Positions 6,803-14,705 of a stretch of 21,952 bases of DNA are shown one piece after another. Source of the DNA: Treponema sp. UBA7590 (GTDB lineage: Bacteria > Spirochaetota > Spirochaetia > Treponematales > Treponemataceae); NCBI GenBank assembly GCA_002478955.1, contig DLKK01000010.1, positions 1-21,952 on the forward strand, written 5' to 3'. Under the pieces are notes generated by a model that did not search any database, was not told where the DNA came from, and was given only the letters and a program-made list of their open reading frames with translations. The stretch's first letter is position 1; each line of letters begins with the position of its first letter. The translations under genes were made by a program, and so were the position numbers.

Positions 6803-6900
6803 TGGGCATTCCGGCAACATCCGTTGCCGTCGGCAGTTCCGCCCTTCGCTAGCCGCTCATTCCGCCGCAACCTGCGGTTGCTCTGGAACTAAAGGGGCTC
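6803..6900. repeat. GC-rich structured palindromic repeat downstream of the pst operon
   Basis: Within a GC-rich island, GGCAAC (6813-6818) pairs with GTTGCC (6823-6828), and GCAACC (6867-6872) pairs with GGTTGC (6876-6881). An enclosing pair AGTTCC (6835-6840) with GGAACT (6885-6890) would form a branched fold. It resembles REP/BIME-like intergenic repeats and may stabilise or end the pst transcript. There is no T-run, so it is not a standard terminator. With the repeat at 6939 and the Pho box at 7010 it accounts for the 6792-7113 gap. Confidence 0.55.
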
Positions 6901-6938
6901 CATTGCCTAATGCAAAAAAATCTTTTAGGTCAAATGTT

Positions 6939-6995
6939 GCGCTTTTTCTGGTAGCCTATTCAATTTCTATGCTGAATTAATAAAACTTGACATTC
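6939..6995 (+). repeat. Dispersed intergenic repeat, copy 1
   Basis: This copy begins GCGCTTTTTCTGGTAGC, continues with TATTCAATTT, and ends near TAAAACTTGACATT. It is almost identical over its first 28 bases to copy 2 (10030-10086), with weaker copies at 14647-14698 and, inverted, at 21903-21952. The TTGACA at 6987-6992 within it could serve as a -35 element for the downstream alkaline phosphatase, though no matching -10 is evident. Confidence 0.65.
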
Positions 6996-7009
6996 GGTCT
7001 TTTATTTCT

Positions 7010-7064
7010 TTTACAAATATCTAACAAACCAATAACAAATTCTTTTTCAAATCTTAACATTTTT
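7010..7064 (+). promoter_or_regulatory. Putative PhoB-binding site upstream of phoA: five 11-bp direct repeats
   Basis: Five back-to-back 11-bp units start at 7010, 7021, 7032, 7043 and 7054. Their first eight bases are TTTACAAA, CTAACAAA, ATAACAAA, TTTTTCAA and TTAACATT. The exact period and the TAACA core match the Pho box logic seen upstream of pstS, and the array sits 50 bases before the alkaline phosphatase start. This is the clearest regulatory site in the window. Control by PhoB is inferred. Confidence 0.75.
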
Positions 7065-7113
7065 CATTTATTGTTCAGGCATACCTTGATGAGCCTTTTT
7101 TGTGGAGGAATAA

Positions 7114-8652
7114 ATGAAAAAGGAAACAGCATTGAATGTTTTTAAGATTGCTTCAGCTACTTTGCTTGCTGCTGCAATGGGTTTTTCTGGCGTAGGTCAC
7201 GCTCAGACTATTGAGAAAGTTTCAAATGGAAAAGGAACTCCAAAATACGTTTTTGTCTTTGTTGGAGACGGAATGAGCTATCCTCAGATTCAGAGCGCGG
7301 CTTATTACATTGGAAAAGATGCGTTAGGAACAGTTGATGAGACAAAAAAATCTTCTGACACAAAAGATTCTCCGGTCGGTGGAAAATTAAGCTTTTTTGA
7401 TTTTCCTGTTGTAGGAACAGCGCAGACTTATGATGCAACATCTTTTGCGCCGGATTCAGCTTCTACAGCCACTTCAATCTTTACAGGATACAAAACTCAT
7501 TCCGGTTCAATTGGCGTGGATATTTCTAAGAAAATCAGGTACACAACGATTGCGGAACAGCTCCGTGACCAGAAAAACTGGAAAATCGGCGTAATTTCTT
7601 CAGTAAATATCAACCATGCTACACCAGCGGCAACTTATGCGCATGTCGCAAGCCGAAAATCAAACTACGAGATCGGTCTGCAGCTTGTTGAGTCAAATTT
7701 TGACTATTTTGCCGGTGGCGCTTTGATGGAACCTCAGGACAAGAAAAAGGACAAAGAGTCGATTTATGATTTGGCAAAAAAAGCCGGTTACACAGTTTGC
7801 TTCAAACAGTCAGAAGCGGAAAGCCTTAAAAATGGAGACAAGGCGCTTGTTGTTGCAGAAGATTTGGCGGATTCGGATGCCTTCCCTTATGAAAATGACC
7901 GCGAGGCAAAAAACTGGGCTTTGCGTGATTACGTGCGCAAAGGAATTGAAGTTCTTGACAACAAAAAAGGTTTTTTCATGATGGTTGAAGGCGGAAAAAT
8001 TGACTGGGCTTGTCACGCAAACGATGCCCGCTCCTCAATTGCTGATACTCTGGCACTTTCTGACGCTGTAAAGGAAGCGATTGCCTTCTACAACAAACAT
8101 CCTTCAGAAACATTGATTCTTGTTACAGCCGACCATGAAACTGGCGGACTCACAATTGGTTACGCCGGAACAGATTATAATTTGTTCTTCAGGACTTTGG
8201 ACAAGCAGACAGTTTCTTACCAGAAGTTCGATGATGATTATGTTGTGAATTACAAGAAAAATCAGACTTCTTTTGAAGATGTGATGAAAGATGTTGAAAA
8301 ATGCTTTGGACTTAAAGTTCCAGGAAGCAGCGGAAAAGACAAGAACGGCGGACTTGTTCTTACTGACTACGAATACGGCAGAATACGCGAGGCTTACAGC
8401 AAGACAATCAAAAACGACAAGTCAAGAAATCAGCATGAATACGATATTTACGGAACGTATGAACCTTTGACAATCACAATCACACATATTTTGAACGCAA
8501 AATGCGGAATCGGCTGGACATCAAACTCGCACACAGGGCTTCCGGTTCCAGTTTATGCGCTTGGTGCAGGACAAAACAATTTTACCGGTTATTACGACAA
8601 TACTGAAATCTACAAAAAGATGGCAAAAATTATTAATGTCAACCAAAAATGA
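7114..8652 (+). CDS. phoA: PhoA-type alkaline phosphatase, exported
   Basis: The 512-residue periplasmic enzyme hydrolyses phosphomonoesters to free phosphate for Pst. A signal peptide covers residues 1-30 (cleavage near GHA-QT). Active-site elements of the alkaline phosphatase superfamily are intact: GDGM with metal ligand Asp52, the nucleophile Ser115 in PDSAST, NHATP (His168), VEGGKIDWACH with Glu292, TADHETGG (Asp340 and His341), and NSHTG with the distal His473. The length is somewhat above E. coli PhoA. GGAGGA lies 4 bases before the ATG. An 11-bp repeat array just upstream suggests PhoB control. The substrate range cannot be told from sequence, and a phosphodiesterase-leaning member is possible. 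Confidence 0.93.
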   Translation: MKKETALNVFKIASATLLAAAMGFSGVGHAQTIEKVSNGKGTPKYVFVFVGDGMSYPQIQSAAYYIGKDALGTVDETKKSSDTKDSPVGGKLSFFDFPVVGTAQTYDATSFAPDSASTATSIFTGYKTHSGSIGVDISKKIRYTTIAEQLRDQKNWKIGVISSVNINHATPAATYAHVASRKSNYEIGLQLVESNFDYFAGGALMEPQDKKKDKESIYDLAKKAGYTVCFKQSEAESLKNGDKALVVAEDLADSDAFPYENDREAKNWALRDYVRKGIEVLDNKKGFFMMVEGGKIDWACHANDARSSIADTLALSDAVKEAIAFYNKHPSETLILVTADHETGGLTIGYAGTDYNLFFRTLDKQTVSYQKFDDDYVVNYKKNQTSFEDVMKDVEKCFGLKVPGSSGKDKNGGLVLTDYEYGRIREAYSKTIKNDKSRNQHEYDIYGTYEPLTITITHILNAKCGIGWTSNSHTGLPVPVYALGAGQNNFTGYYDNTEIYKKMAKIINVNQK

Positions 8653-8661
8653 TAAAATAGG

Positions 8662-8690
8662 TTGACAATTAAGAGATATATCAGTATAAA
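8662..8690 (+). promoter_or_regulatory. Strong sigma-70-type promoter before the porin-like gene
   Basis: TTGACA (8662-8667) and TATAAA (8685-8690) have an ideal 17-bp spacing, starting only 9 bases after the phoA stop codon. The porin-like gene therefore probably has constitutive expression in addition to any read-through from phoA. A single ATAACAAATTA (8690-8700) resembles one Pho-box unit but is not repeated. Confidence 0.75.
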
Positions 8691-8753
8691 TAACAAATTA
8701 AATAAATAGGAAAAGTAAAAAATCAGTTTGTTTACAAGCTAAAAGGAGCAAAA

Positions 8754-9884
8754 ATGAAAAAAACAGTAATTGGTGGAGCAGCTTTGTTGTTCGCCGCATC
8801 TTTGGCAACTGCGGATATTTCTTTGGGCAGTACATTTGGTGGAAACGAAGACAATATTTGGGGCGAGGATTTTATGTCATGGTCAAGAAAATCTGACGAT
8901 CCAGCCACAACAGACAAAGATGAAAGCGATGAATTTGAATCTTCAACTGCAAATGTAAGTGAACGTCTGCAGCTTGATTATTCTTCTGAAAAAATCGATG
9001 GACGAATCCGTTTGGAATTCAATGCGAATAATAATATTAGTGGAAAAAATGCCCCAGTTCGCCTTCGTGGATTTGCGCGCTTTACGCCAGTTGAACAGAT
9101 TCAGTTTGCTGCAGGAAACGACTTTTTCACAAAATATGGTGTTTCAGCCGCTTACCTTGCAGCCGCAGATGATACATATTCTTCAGGAAAAATGGCAGAA
9201 TCTGGATTGGCGTTCACTGCAAAGTTCAACACATTCAAGTTTGTCGCAAACTGGGCAGGAGATTCACAGGTAGACAATCTTGATAAGCTCGGACTTAATT
9301 TTGGTGCAGATTTTGTTGTTCCGGACACTGTAAAACTTGGTGCGACATTAAAAAATGCCACAAGCGATGAGCGAACATTCGGAATTTTTGCTGGTCTTGG
9401 TTCAGTAGAAAATCTTATTTTGAATGTAGGTTACATCTACAATGACAATGATGTATTTGCCACAAAACACGCTATTCAGGGTTCTGTAGGCTACAAATTC
9501 AATGATTCAGGAATTAGTCTTGCCGCAGATGTTGTTTCACCTCTTACAAATGAATATGTAAAAGATGGAGAAACAGAAGAATATAAAAATTCTGATGGCG
9601 ACAAAATCTATCCGTTCTACACACGTGTGGCTGCTGCATACTCAGCAACAGAAAACCTTACTGTAAAAGGCGATGTAAAGCTTTCAACAGTATTTGGTGA
9701 AGACAATTCAACAACAACAGTTGTTTACCCAAGCGTTGAATATAAGTTGCCTAAAAAAATGGGTTCAGTTCAGGCTGGCGTTCGATTCACATTCCAGGAT
9801 TTGGAGGACAACGGCGGACTCCAGAAGTTCAGCATTCCACTCTGCTGGAAATGGACACCTGTAAGCGTAAAATCAGAAAAATAG
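8754..9884 (+). CDS. Predicted outer-membrane beta-barrel protein, porin-like
   Basis: The 376-residue protein has a signal peptide (about 1-20, cleavage after ATA). Its body is dominated by alternating polar/hydrophobic strands with aromatic girdles (LQLDYSSEKIDGRIRLEF, VRLRGFARFTPVEQIQFAAGN, AIQGSVGYKFNDSGISLAAD, VQAGVRFTFQDLED), as expected of a transmembrane barrel. Two acidic Asp/Glu/Ser-rich stretches (about 46-67 and 262-286) may be loops. AAGGAG lies 6 bases before the ATG. It follows phoA and has its own strong promoter and terminator. A role in admitting phosphate esters or phosphate would fit the context, as for phosphate-selective porins elsewhere, but no specific family motif is recognised. 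Confidence 0.7.
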   Translation: MKKTVIGGAALLFAASLATADISLGSTFGGNEDNIWGEDFMSWSRKSDDPATTDKDESDEFESSTANVSERLQLDYSSEKIDGRIRLEFNANNNISGKNAPVRLRGFARFTPVEQIQFAAGNDFFTKYGVSAAYLAAADDTYSSGKMAESGLAFTAKFNTFKFVANWAGDSQVDNLDKLGLNFGADFVVPDTVKLGATLKNATSDERTFGIFAGLGSVENLILNVGYIYNDNDVFATKHAIQGSVGYKFNDSGISLAADVVSPLTNEYVKDGETEEYKNSDGDKIYPFYTRVAAAYSATENLTVKGDVKLSTVFGEDNSTTTVVYPSVEYKLPKKMGSVQAGVRFTFQDLEDNGGLQKFSIPLCWKWTPVSVKSEK

Positions 9885-9938
9885 CCTGAAACGCTGTAAA
9901 TAAGAATGCGACTTAAAAATCGCGGTTAAAAAAATAAG

Positions 9939-9989
9939 CACATCTTTGTTTTTATGGTTATAATAAGAACGAAGATGTGTTTTTTATTT
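9939..9989 (+). terminator. Rho-independent terminator after the porin-like gene
   Basis: CACATCTTTGTT (9939-9950) pairs with AACGAAGATGTG (9968-9979) with one G-U pair. The stem can extend inward with A-T pairs, and a T-run (9980-9985) follows directly. Confidence 0.88.
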
Positions 9990-10029
9990 TTTCTAAATTT
10001 CAAGTTTTTTTCTGAATAAATAAATTGAC

Positions 10030-10086
10030 GCGCTTTTTCTGGTAGCTTATTCAATTTTTATATTGAATTTATAAAACTTGAAATTT
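10030..10086 (+). repeat. Dispersed intergenic repeat, copy 2
   Basis: GCGCTTTTTCTGGTAGC at the start and TATTCAATTT after it match copy 1 (6939-6995) almost base for base, and both end near TAAAACTTGA. In this copy ATTCAAT and ATTGAAT form a perfect 7-bp stem around a 6-base loop. It lies between the porin terminator and the HD-domain gene. Confidence 0.65.
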
Positions 10087-10112
10087 AAGTAATTTGAATT
10101 TATGGAGGTTTT

Positions 10113-10949
10113 ATGAAATCACCGAAAGAACTTTCTGTTGACCAGAAACTTGTTGTGCTTACAAAAGAAATTATAGAACTTATGCCGGAAAAAGATGATT
10201 TGCCACTGCGTGTGGTTAAAATTTTGATTGACGACCCAGAAGTTCAGGCGGTTCAGGACTACGCGAACAATGTCTCAATAGTTCGGCTTGGATTTAACGA
10301 TCACGGACCGGTTCACATGAGGACGGTCTGCAGAAATTGCCTGAAAATGCTGAAAATTCTTTATTCAAAAGGGATAAAAACCAGTCTTGAACAAGAAGAA
10401 GCCGGAACTTTTGCAGACAGCGTAACAGCAGTAATTCTTGCAAGTTTTCTGCACGATTTTGGAATGACGATTGCACGCCAAGATCACGAGCTTTATTCAG
10501 GAATTCTGGCAATGCCTGTGGTCAACAAGATTCTGGAAGAAGTTTTGCCGACCCAGAAAGATTTAAAGCGGAAAATAACAATCCGTTCAATGGCACTAGA
10601 AGGAATTGTCGGCCACATGGGAACGCGGAAAATCCATTCAATTGAAGCCGGTCTGATTTTGATTGCCGATGGCTGCGATATGACAAAAGGCCGTGCCCGG
10701 ATTCCTATGGAAATCAACACAAAACCGAGCGTTGGCGATATCCACAAATATTCAGCAAATTCAATTGAAAGCGTAAAAATCTTGAGCGGCGAAGAAAAAC
10801 CGATTAAAATCGAAGTCCACATGAGTGCGGACGTAGGATTTTTCCAGATTGAAGAAGTCCTTCTGCAAAAAATAAATTGTAGCCCGGCAAAGTCGCTGGT
10901 TGAACTTTATGCCGGAGTTGAAGGGCAGGATTTAAAGAAATACCTATAG
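10113..10949 (+). CDS. HD-domain metal-dependent phosphohydrolase-like protein
   Basis: The 278-residue protein has no signal peptide or membrane segment, so it is probably cytoplasmic. HD-superfamily metal ligands are visible: NDHGPVHMRTV (His64, with His68 nearby), SFLHDFGM (His114-Asp115), a further His near 125 and IVGHMGTR. ILIADGCDMTKGRARIP carries a late Asp like the final ligand of HD phosphohydrolases. The family usually hydrolyses nucleotides or other phosphorylated metabolites; the substrate is unknown here. GGAGG lies 4 bases before the ATG. The gene converges with phoR, only 19 bases separating the stops. A dispersed repeat rather than a Pho box lies upstream, so membership of the phosphate regulon is not supported. 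Confidence 0.8.
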   Translation: MKSPKELSVDQKLVVLTKEIIELMPEKDDLPLRVVKILIDDPEVQAVQDYANNVSIVRLGFNDHGPVHMRTVCRNCLKMLKILYSKGIKTSLEQEEAGTFADSVTAVILASFLHDFGMTIARQDHELYSGILAMPVVNKILEEVLPTQKDLKRKITIRSMALEGIVGHMGTRKIHSIEAGLILIADGCDMTKGRARIPMEINTKPSVGDIHKYSANSIESVKILSGEEKPIKIEVHMSADVGFFQIEEVLLQKINCSPAKSLVELYAGVEGQDLKKYL

Positions 10950-10968
10950 CCTTGGGTTTCACTGTTTT

Positions 10969-12327
10969 CTACGAGCAGAAAGTTACTGTGAAAGTGCTTC
11001 CTTCACCTTCTTTTGAAGAAAGGCTTATTGTTGCATTGTGATATTTTGCTGCGTGCTTTACAATCGAAAGTCCAAGTCCGGTTCCGCCAAGTTCCTTTGA
11101 GCGGCTTTTGTCTACGCGGTAAAAACGTTCAAAAACCCGGTCCTGCTCGTTTTTTGGAATTCCGATTCCTGTGTCGCGCACGGAAATTGTTGTTTTTTTG
11201 CTGAAAGAATCCGTGTTTTCTGCAGGATTTAGCTTTTCATCTTTTACTGTTATTTCAACAGTTCCATTCTGCTTGTTGTATTTTATCGCGTTGTCAATCA
11301 GATTATAAATCATCTCGTAGATTACAGGCTGAACGCCAAAGATTTTTCCGCTGTCGCCGTGAACATTCAGCGTTACATTTTTTGTTTTTGCGCTTGCAGA
11401 AAGGATTTTTGCGATTTCTTTGGAAAGTCCTAGCAATTCAATCGGTTCTTTTTCCATGCTGATTGATTTTTCGTCTAGTTTTGAAAGTTTGATGATGTCG
11501 TTCACAAGCGAAATCATTCTTTGGCTTTCTTCGTAGATTGTGCTCGCAAAATCTTTTGTTGTTTTTTCATCTGTTCCGCCATTTTTCAGGATTTCTGCAA
11601 ACCCGGAAATGCTTGTGAGCGGAGTTTTCAGCTCGTGGCTTACATTTGCGGTAAACTGTTTCCGCAGTTCCTCGCGCTGTGTTTTTTCAAAATTTTCTTC
11701 CGCGATTCGTTTTGTAAAAGGTTTTAATTCCTCGTAAACAAGGCAATCTTCCGGGTTTTCAAGGTTGATTTGGTTCAGAGGATTTATAATTCGTTTTGAA
11801 GTCCAGACCGCGACAATTCCTGAAATTATAACGGCAAAAACAAGAATAATCAGAAGCGACTGGCTCATTCCAAGCACAAGAACCGCAACAGAATGTTGGT
11901 CGCAGGAAATTCGCAGCACATCGCCGTTTGGAAGAAGTTTCGCAAAATACAAGGTTTTATCCGTCATTGTGGAAGAATAACGCGCCACTTTTGCGCTTCC
12001 TTTTTCTTTTGCGGCTATAAATTCTTCGCGAAGACCATGATTTTCCATTTTTTCGGCATCAACCATATTGTCAAAATAAACTGTTCCGTCTTTGGCGATT
12101 AAAGTGATTCGGTTTTTTACCGAGTTGAATCTCTTTAATTCTTTGATGTCAGATTCTGCAATGTAATGCTCAAGAAAAACAGCTTCAGTTTCCAGTTCGT
12201 TGAAAATTTTCCGTTCAAAATAACCGTAAATATTTGAAATAAAAATCAGCGCGCACAAGAAATAAACCATCGTTCCGACTAAAAATGTGCTTAAAAAAAT
12301 TCTGAATGTTAAAGATTTTGCTTTCAA
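10969..12327 (-). CDS. phoR: Phosphate-regulon-type sensor histidine kinase PhoR
   Basis: The 452-residue membrane sensor kinase is predicted to phosphorylate the adjacent PhoB when phosphate is low. Membrane segments at about 10-33 and 147-175 enclose an extracytoplasmic sensory region (34-146). The H-box SHELKTPLTS (phospho-acceptor His231) follows, with N-box YNLIDNAIKYN, G1 DTGIGIP, F-box FERFYRVDKSRS and G2 GGTGLGLSIVKH. The start is TTG at 12327, with AGGAGC 6 bases upstream; no in-frame ATG has a comparable ribosome-binding site. It lies 29 bases downstream of phoB in the same transcript. The phosphate assignment comes from the response-regulator type and the pst/phoA context. No cytoplasmic PAS domain is evident, unlike E. 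coli PhoR. Confidence 0.87.
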   Translation of the reverse strand: MKAKSLTFRIFLSTFLVGTMVYFLCALIFISNIYGYFERKIFNELETEAVFLEHYIAESDIKELKRFNSVKNRITLIAKDGTVYFDNMVDAEKMENHGLREEFIAAKEKGSAKVARYSSTMTDKTLYFAKLLPNGDVLRISCDQHSVAVLVLGMSQSLLIILVFAVIISGIVAVWTSKRIINPLNQINLENPEDCLVYEELKPFTKRIAEENFEKTQREELRKQFTANVSHELKTPLTSISGFAEILKNGGTDEKTTKDFASTIYEESQRMISLVNDIIKLSKLDEKSISMEKEPIELLGLSKEIAKILSASAKTKNVTLNVHGDSGKIFGVQPVIYEMIYNLIDNAIKYNKQNGTVEITVKDEKLNPAENTDSFSKKTTISVRDTGIGIPKNEQDRVFERFYRVDKSRSKELGGTGLGLSIVKHAAKYHNATISLSSKEGEGSTFTVTFCS

Positions 12328-12356
12328 GGTTTGCTCCTAAAAAAATATTCTGCATT

Positions 12357-13034
12357 TTAGCAGATTTTGTAGCCGATTCCGCGCACGGTTTCAATTATTT
12401 CGCCGTTTTCATCTCCGATTTTTTGCCGCAGCGTTCTTACGTGAACATCAACAGTCCGGCTTTCTATGTCGGCATCAATTTTCCAGATTGAATTTAATAG
12501 CTGCTCGCGTGTAAGTACATTTCCTTTGTTTTCTATTAATAACGCCAAAAGATCAAATTCTTTTACAGTAAGAAAAATCTGCTTTTCACCGACAAAAACT
12601 GTGTGGCTGCTTTCATTTAATTTTATGTTTCCAATTGAAAGTTCCTTTGCGTCTGAGTGAATCGCGTTGTTTTTTTCGTAGCGGCGAAGTACAGCTTTTA
12701 TGCGCGAAAGAAGAGCCATCATTCCGAATGGCTTTGTGACATAATCGTCTGCACCGGAATCTAACCCGGTCACAATGTCAAATTCCGAGTCTTTTGCGGT
12801 AAGCATAATCACAGGAATTCCAGAAGTGTCCTTGTTTGCCCTAAGTTTTTTCAGGATAGAAATTCCGTCTTCTTCCGGTAGCATGATGTCTAAAAGTATA
12901 AGATCAGGCTTTTTTTCCATTGCTTTCCAAAATTCTGAAGGAAGTGCAAAACTTTCGGTCTGATAATTCTGTGATTTTAAGGTATAGTCAACCAGTTTCC
13001 GGATGGAATCATCATCTTCGAGAAGATATATCAT
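12357..13034 (-). CDS. phoB: OmpR/PhoB-family response regulator PhoB
   Basis: The 225-residue regulator has an N-terminal receiver domain. Its acidic pocket is Glu6/Asp7/Asp8, the phospho-acceptor is Asp49 in LILLDIMLPEEDG, and the switch residues are Thr79 and Lys101 in TKPF. The C-terminal winged helix follows (LTVKEFDLLALLIENKGNVL, VDVHVRTLRQKIG, VRGIGYKI). GGAGGC lies 6 bases before the ATG. It is transcribed first, then phoR. Repeats at 11-bp steps on its own promoter side suggest autoregulation. Similar boxes before pstS and phoA are the likely targets. The name depends on context, since OmpR-family proteins are alike in sequence. Confidence 0.88.
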   Translation of the reverse strand: MIYLLEDDDSIRKLVDYTLKSQNYQTESFALPSEFWKAMEKKPDLILLDIMLPEEDGISILKKLRANKDTSGIPVIMLTAKDSEFDIVTGLDSGADDYVTKPFGMMALLSRIKAVLRRYEKNNAIHSDAKELSIGNIKLNESSHTVFVGEKQIFLTVKEFDLLALLIENKGNVLTREQLLNSIWKIDADIESRTVDVHVRTLRQKIGDENGEIIETVRGIGYKIC

Positions 13035-13080
13035 AAAATCGCCTCCACTTTTAATTTACGCGTTTTTTTTCAGTTTGTAC

Positions 13081-13109
13081 AATAAAGTAGTGTAAAATCG
13101 AAGTAAAAT
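13081..13109 (-). promoter_or_regulatory. Putative PhoB-binding site upstream of phoB (autoregulation)
   Basis: On the minus strand ATTTTAC occurs twice exactly 11 bases apart (13103-13109 and 13092-13098), followed by a weaker CTTTATT unit at 13081-13088. This is the pitch seen at pstS and phoA. It lies in the divergent gap between phoB and the DUF3943 gene and might also affect the latter. Confidence 0.5.
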
Positions 13110-13171
13110 GTGGTCAATCAAAATAGAATTTTACATTAGGCGAAACAGAAATTTCTTCTTATATTTTAAAT

Positions 13172-14608
13172 ATGTTTTTAAAGACGAAAAAAGTTATTCT
13201 AGCCGTCATATTTTTTTTATTTGGAGCTTTGTTTTTTGCCCAGAACGAAACTGAATTTATAGGCAAAACTGAAAAATCACAAGATGAAATTGAAAATATC
13301 ATTCAGGCTTTGCCGACTTTTAAAAGCGGACTGATTGCAACCGCAGAAACTTTGGGAAGCAACGTGGTTTTAGCAAGTTTTAACAGATTTATTCTTAGGG
13401 CGGATTATGCGCAGATTTCGCCAGAAAGCATTTACGATAATCTTACACATTGCTGGGTTTGGGATAATGACGAATTTGTTGTGAACCAGCTTGGGCATCC
13501 ATATCAGGGTTCATTTTATTTTGCGGCAGGGCGCGCGAACAATTTTAATTTTTATGAATCGATTGGCTACGCGCTTCTTGGAAGTGTGACTTGGGAATAT
13601 TTTGCCGAAACTGAACGTCAGTCTGTTAACGATTTGATTTGCACGCCTTTTGGTGGAGCTGCATTGGGCGAAGTTTTTCACCGGCTTTACATAGAAGCTT
13701 CAGGCGCGAAATCGATTTTTGCATTTGTTGTAAGCCCGATGGACGCGTTGAATTCTCTGATTACTGGAAATTCCGTGGTTCGTGACACAAAAGAGGGCGT
13801 AACTTCATTTGAAAATTTTATAAGTCTTGGTGGAATTGCAGAAAGAACTAATTCTGAAGAAAAATCTTATGACAACAACGAAAATATCAATGGAAATCTT
13901 CATGGCGGATTCTCGTTAGTTTACGGAAATCCTTTCAGAAACGAAAAATCAGTTCCGTTTTCATATTTTAATTTTGATTTGGAAGGCGGTGGAACAATAA
14001 AATATTATGAGGTAAAAACGAATGTTGAAGGAAGTCTTTTCCGGCTCGGAACAAAATATACAGAAAAAAGCTCGTTTTCTTCTGCGCTTGCAATAACGTT
14101 TAAAGTTGACTGGACAAAACTTTCTAGCTATTCAGTTAATGGTCTTGGCTTGATGTTCAATTCTTTGAGCAAATTTCAAAATGGATTTATTCTGGAACAA
14201 AAACTGAATTTAAGCGGAACATTTTTTGCTACAGGTGATTGTTATGCGCTTTACCGCGGCTACATAAAACTTCCGGATGACGGAATTGAACGCAGACTTT
14301 ACGACTATGGAGTTGGATTTTACGGTCGCTATAACTTTAGCGCAAGACAAAATTATTTTGGCAAGTTGAATTTTAATGCCGGGATTCTCGGATTTTTTGA
14401 TATTGAAACCGCTGTTCCGTCTTATGCAAAAAAAGGGGCGACTTATATTGCAGAAACCGCGCTTTCCTATGAACATTTCGTAAAAAAGAATGTTTCGCTT
14501 GGATTAAAAGGCTCTTATTATTTTAAGCATGAAAACAATTACGGCGCAGAAAACGTTGATGAACATATAATTTCCGCGGATTTGTACTTGGCTAGAAAGA
14601 TAAAATAG
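13172..14608 (+). CDS. DUF3943-family exported protein
   Basis: The 478-residue protein has an N-terminal hydrophobic signal (about 6-23, cleavage near FFAQ). The DUF3943 signature is clear around residues 104-175: VVNQLGHPYQGSFYFAAGR, NFNFYESIGYALLGSVTWEYF, ETERQSVNDLICTPFGG and LGEVFHRL. The C-terminal half (about 240-478) has amphipathic strands with aromatic ends (GGGTIKYYEVKT, SLFRLGTKYTEKSSF, ISADLYLARKI), suggesting a membrane-anchored beta structure. Function is unknown. No clear Shine-Dalgarno precedes the ATG at 13172. It is divergent from phoB and convergent with the DUF1302-like gene. Its placement at the outer membrane is inferred. Confidence 0.8.
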   Translation: MFLKTKKVILAVIFFLFGALFFAQNETEFIGKTEKSQDEIENIIQALPTFKSGLIATAETLGSNVVLASFNRFILRADYAQISPESIYDNLTHCWVWDNDEFVVNQLGHPYQGSFYFAAGRANNFNFYESIGYALLGSVTWEYFAETERQSVNDLICTPFGGAALGEVFHRLYIEASGAKSIFAFVVSPMDALNSLITGNSVVRDTKEGVTSFENFISLGGIAERTNSEEKSYDNNENINGNLHGGFSLVYGNPFRNEKSVPFSYFNFDLEGGGTIKYYEVKTNVEGSLFRLGTKYTEKSSFSSALAITFKVDWTKLSSYSVNGLGLMFNSLSKFQNGFILEQKLNLSGTFFATGDCYALYRGYIKLPDDGIERRLYDYGVGFYGRYNFSARQNYFGKLNFNAGILGFFDIETAVPSYAKKGATYIAETALSYEHFVKKNVSLGLKGSYYFKHENNYGAENVDEHIISADLYLARKIK

Positions 14609-14616
14609 TTTTGGTT

Positions 14617-14656
14617 AAAAAATGAGCGGGAAGAAATGTTTTCTTTTTCTTCCCGC
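14617..14656 (-). terminator. Intrinsic terminator between convergent genes, best on the minus strand
   Basis: GCGGGAAGAA (14626-14635) pairs perfectly with TTCTTCCCGC (14647-14656). On the minus strand the stem is followed by CTCATTTTTT, so it should end the RND-LolA-barrel transcript. On the plus strand no T-run follows, so it would act weakly for the DUF3943 gene. The right arm is also the start of dispersed repeat copy 3. Confidence 0.75.
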
Positions 14657-14698
14657 CCATTCAATTTATGGATTCAGCAAAAAAACTCAATATTTGAA
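14647..14698 (+). repeat. Dispersed intergenic repeat, copy 3
   Basis: TCTTCCCGC, ATTCAATTT, ATTCAG and AAAAAACTC appear in the same order and spacing as in copy 4 (minus strand of 21903-21952), with differences in the connecting bases. It overlaps the terminator stem, so the repeat may supply the transcription end. Confidence 0.55.
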
Positions 14699-14705
14699 CT
14701 TTTTT

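Noticed and set aside
10950..10968. Bidirectional terminator between the convergent HD and phoR genes.
   Set aside because: The 19-base gap has no stem with a T-run, so the two transcripts probably overlap.
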